Of a DNA stretch of 64,000 bases, positions 63,078 through 64,000 are shown piece by piece. The notes beneath the pieces are model-generated. The model made no database searches and had not been told where the DNA came from. It saw nothing but the letters and a program-made list of their open reading frames with translations. Each line of letters starts with the position of its first letter. The first letter of the stretch is position 1. This DNA is from Arthrobacter sp. MMS18-M83 (GTDB taxonomy: Bacteria; Actinomycetota; Actinomycetes; Actinomycetales; Micrococcaceae): the NCBI RefSeq assembly GCF_026683955.1, contig NZ_CP113343.1:4836001-4900000 (forward strand), in the 5' to 3' direction. The translations under genes were made by a program, and so were the position numbers.

Positions 63078-64000
63078 TCAGGCCACCGTTCCATCGGTGG
63101 GGTAGATACCAGCCGAAGCCGCGTCGTCGCGCCCGGTCCACGTCCTGATAGCAGTCCAGCCAACGGCGGCGGTCGGTACGGCCAACAAGGCACCGATAAT
63201 GCCTGCGAGCATCGTGCCAACGGCCAAGGCAAGCAAAATGGCCAGTCCATGAATTCTCAGGACCTTACCCATCAAAACGGGTTGAAGGAAGTGATGCTCT
63301 AGCTGGTTGGCCGCGATGAGGACGGCGAGGACGATGAGGGACGTCACCGGACCGTTCGAGATCAGAGCGACACCCACGGCGAGGGTGCCGGCCGCAGTGG
63401 AACCAACGATAGGAATGAACCCGCCGACAAACACAAAGACGCCCAGAGGTAGGGCAAGCGGAACACCGAGGATGAGCAGGATTGTCCCGATGATCACGCC
63501 GTTCACTGCTGCAATGAGAGCCGTGCCCCGGACATAGCCTCCCAGAACGGTGGCGCTTCGTTCCGAAGCCAGATGGGCCTTGCTTCGGTGACCGGCCGGG
63601 AGGAATCCGAAGAGGAAATTCCTGATCTTTTCGCCATCTTTGAGGAAGAAGAACAAGATCACCACCATAAGAACCAAGCCAGCCAGAATTTCACCGACCG
63701 TACGGGCCCCGGTGAGCGCTTCGGCACCGAAGGTGGTGCTCGCGAAGAAACGCTGGACGGAATCGATCACGGAGCGGAGTTGTTCGTCGCTGACTTTGAA
63801 TGGGCCGTTGTTCAGAAATTGGTGCAGTTGGTCGATGCCAGCAGTGAATTTCACGGCAAGCTCCTTGGATTGCTCCCTAATAAGAAAAACGATTCCGGTG
63901 ACGACTCCGCCGAAGACTGCAAGGATCCCCACGAACGAAGCTGAGACAGCGAGTGCCCGGGGCCACTTGCGAGCAGTCAACCAACGTACAAGAGGTGAAA
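63078..64000 (-). CDS. AI-2E family transporter (5' end outside window)
   Basis: UPF0118/TqsA-type membrane protein. The frame is open to the right edge (SPLVRWLTARKWPRALAV near the edge is the usual segment after helix 2), so the N-terminus is missing; a TTG at 63980 is probably not the start. Seen are TVGEILAGLVLMVVILFFFL, KDGEKIRNFLFGFLP, VLGGYVRGTALIAAVNGVII, GVFVFVGGFIPIVGSTAAG and NQLEHHFLQPVLMGKVLRIH, all diagnostic. Substrates reported for the family include autoinducer-2 and, for some members, sodium/proton exchange. Confidence 0.93.
   Translation of the reverse strand, partial: SPLVRWLTARKWPRALAVSASFVGILAVFGGVVTGIVFLIREQSKELAVKFTAGIDQLHQFLNNGPFKVSDEQLRSVIDSVQRFFASTTFGAEALTGARTVGEILAGLVLMVVILFFFLKDGEKIRNFLFGFLPAGHRSKAHLASERSATVLGGYVRGTALIAAVNGVIIGTILLILGVPLALPLGVFVFVGGFIPIVGSTAAGTLAVGVALISNGPVTSLIVLAVLIAANQLEHHFLQPVLMGKVLRIHGLAILLALAVGTMLAGIIGALLAVPTAAVGWTAIRTWTGRDDAASAGIYPTDGTVA

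Overview
The window is G+C-rich with strongly G/C-biased third codon positions. Its gene content (large NAD-glutamate dehydrogenase, ClpC, copper amine oxidase followed by an APC permease, FdxA-type 7Fe ferredoxin, SPW-repeat protein, LtrA-like protein, MalT-type LuxR regulator, DUF4386 and DUF1048 proteins) fits an actinobacterium of the Micrococcaceae, most like Arthrobacter sensu lato. That placement rests on family recognition, not on a marker gene. I saw no rRNA, tRNA, insertion sequence, prophage or CRISPR array. The region reads as a chromosomal accessory/metabolic segment.

Layout. (1) 1-9526: a catabolic island. A divergent MHS-type transporter (cut by the left edge) and an XRE-cupin regulator share a mirrored promoter/operator region. 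They are followed by a tightly packed operon: FAD-dependent oxidoreductase, class III CoA-transferase, enoyl-CoA hydratase, DapA-family aldolase/lyase, atypical SDR, aldehyde dehydrogenase, 7Fe ferredoxin. The substrate is not evident. (2) 9529-16688: small enzymes and stress genes: thioredoxin-fold protein, Fe(II)/2-oxoglutarate-type oxygenase, VOC and SnoaL-like proteins, alpha/beta hydrolase, Hsp20, 14-TM MFS exporter. (3) 16720-20352: MalT-type LuxR regulator, DUF4386 membrane protein and a small partner protein; the first and last appear frameshifted. (4) 20475-26717: TetR regulator divergent from a copper amine oxidase (histamine-oxidase-like), APC permease, a Met/His-rich membrane protein and an aldehyde dehydrogenase, a complete amine uptake and oxidation unit. 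(5) 26707-32915: LtrA, two zinc alcohol dehydrogenases, a GH15 glucoamylase/trehalase-like enzyme, SPW protein. (6) 33427-37646: XylF-like lipoprotein, a one-piece ATPase-permease fusion and an NmrA-like reductase, preceded by a structured leader. (7) 37707-42270: ClpC, YqeY, an EVE-like/HNH putative modification-dependent nuclease, DUF1508 protein. (8) 42320-55123, mostly minus strand: polysaccharide deacetylase-glycosyltransferase fusion with a Pro/Ala-rich membrane partner, NAD-GDH (frameshifted), phosphodiester glycosidase, a plus-strand histidine phosphatase, and a PEP-synthase-like enzyme (frameshifted). (9) 55365-64000: 4-coumarate-CoA-ligase-like enzyme behind a perfect 14-bp hairpin, GT4 glycosyltransferase, PadR/DUF1048/ABC export operon, HhH-GPD protein, ArfB, phospholipase-C-like phosphoesterase, and an AI-2E family permease running off the right edge.

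Two cross-cutting observations matter for use of this annotation. Four otherwise well-conserved genes are broken by one- or two-base length changes in short runs, which suggests either sequence error or recent decay. Two genes (clpC and the phosphoesterase) have an exact tandem duplication of 23 or 19 bp that spans the stop codon.
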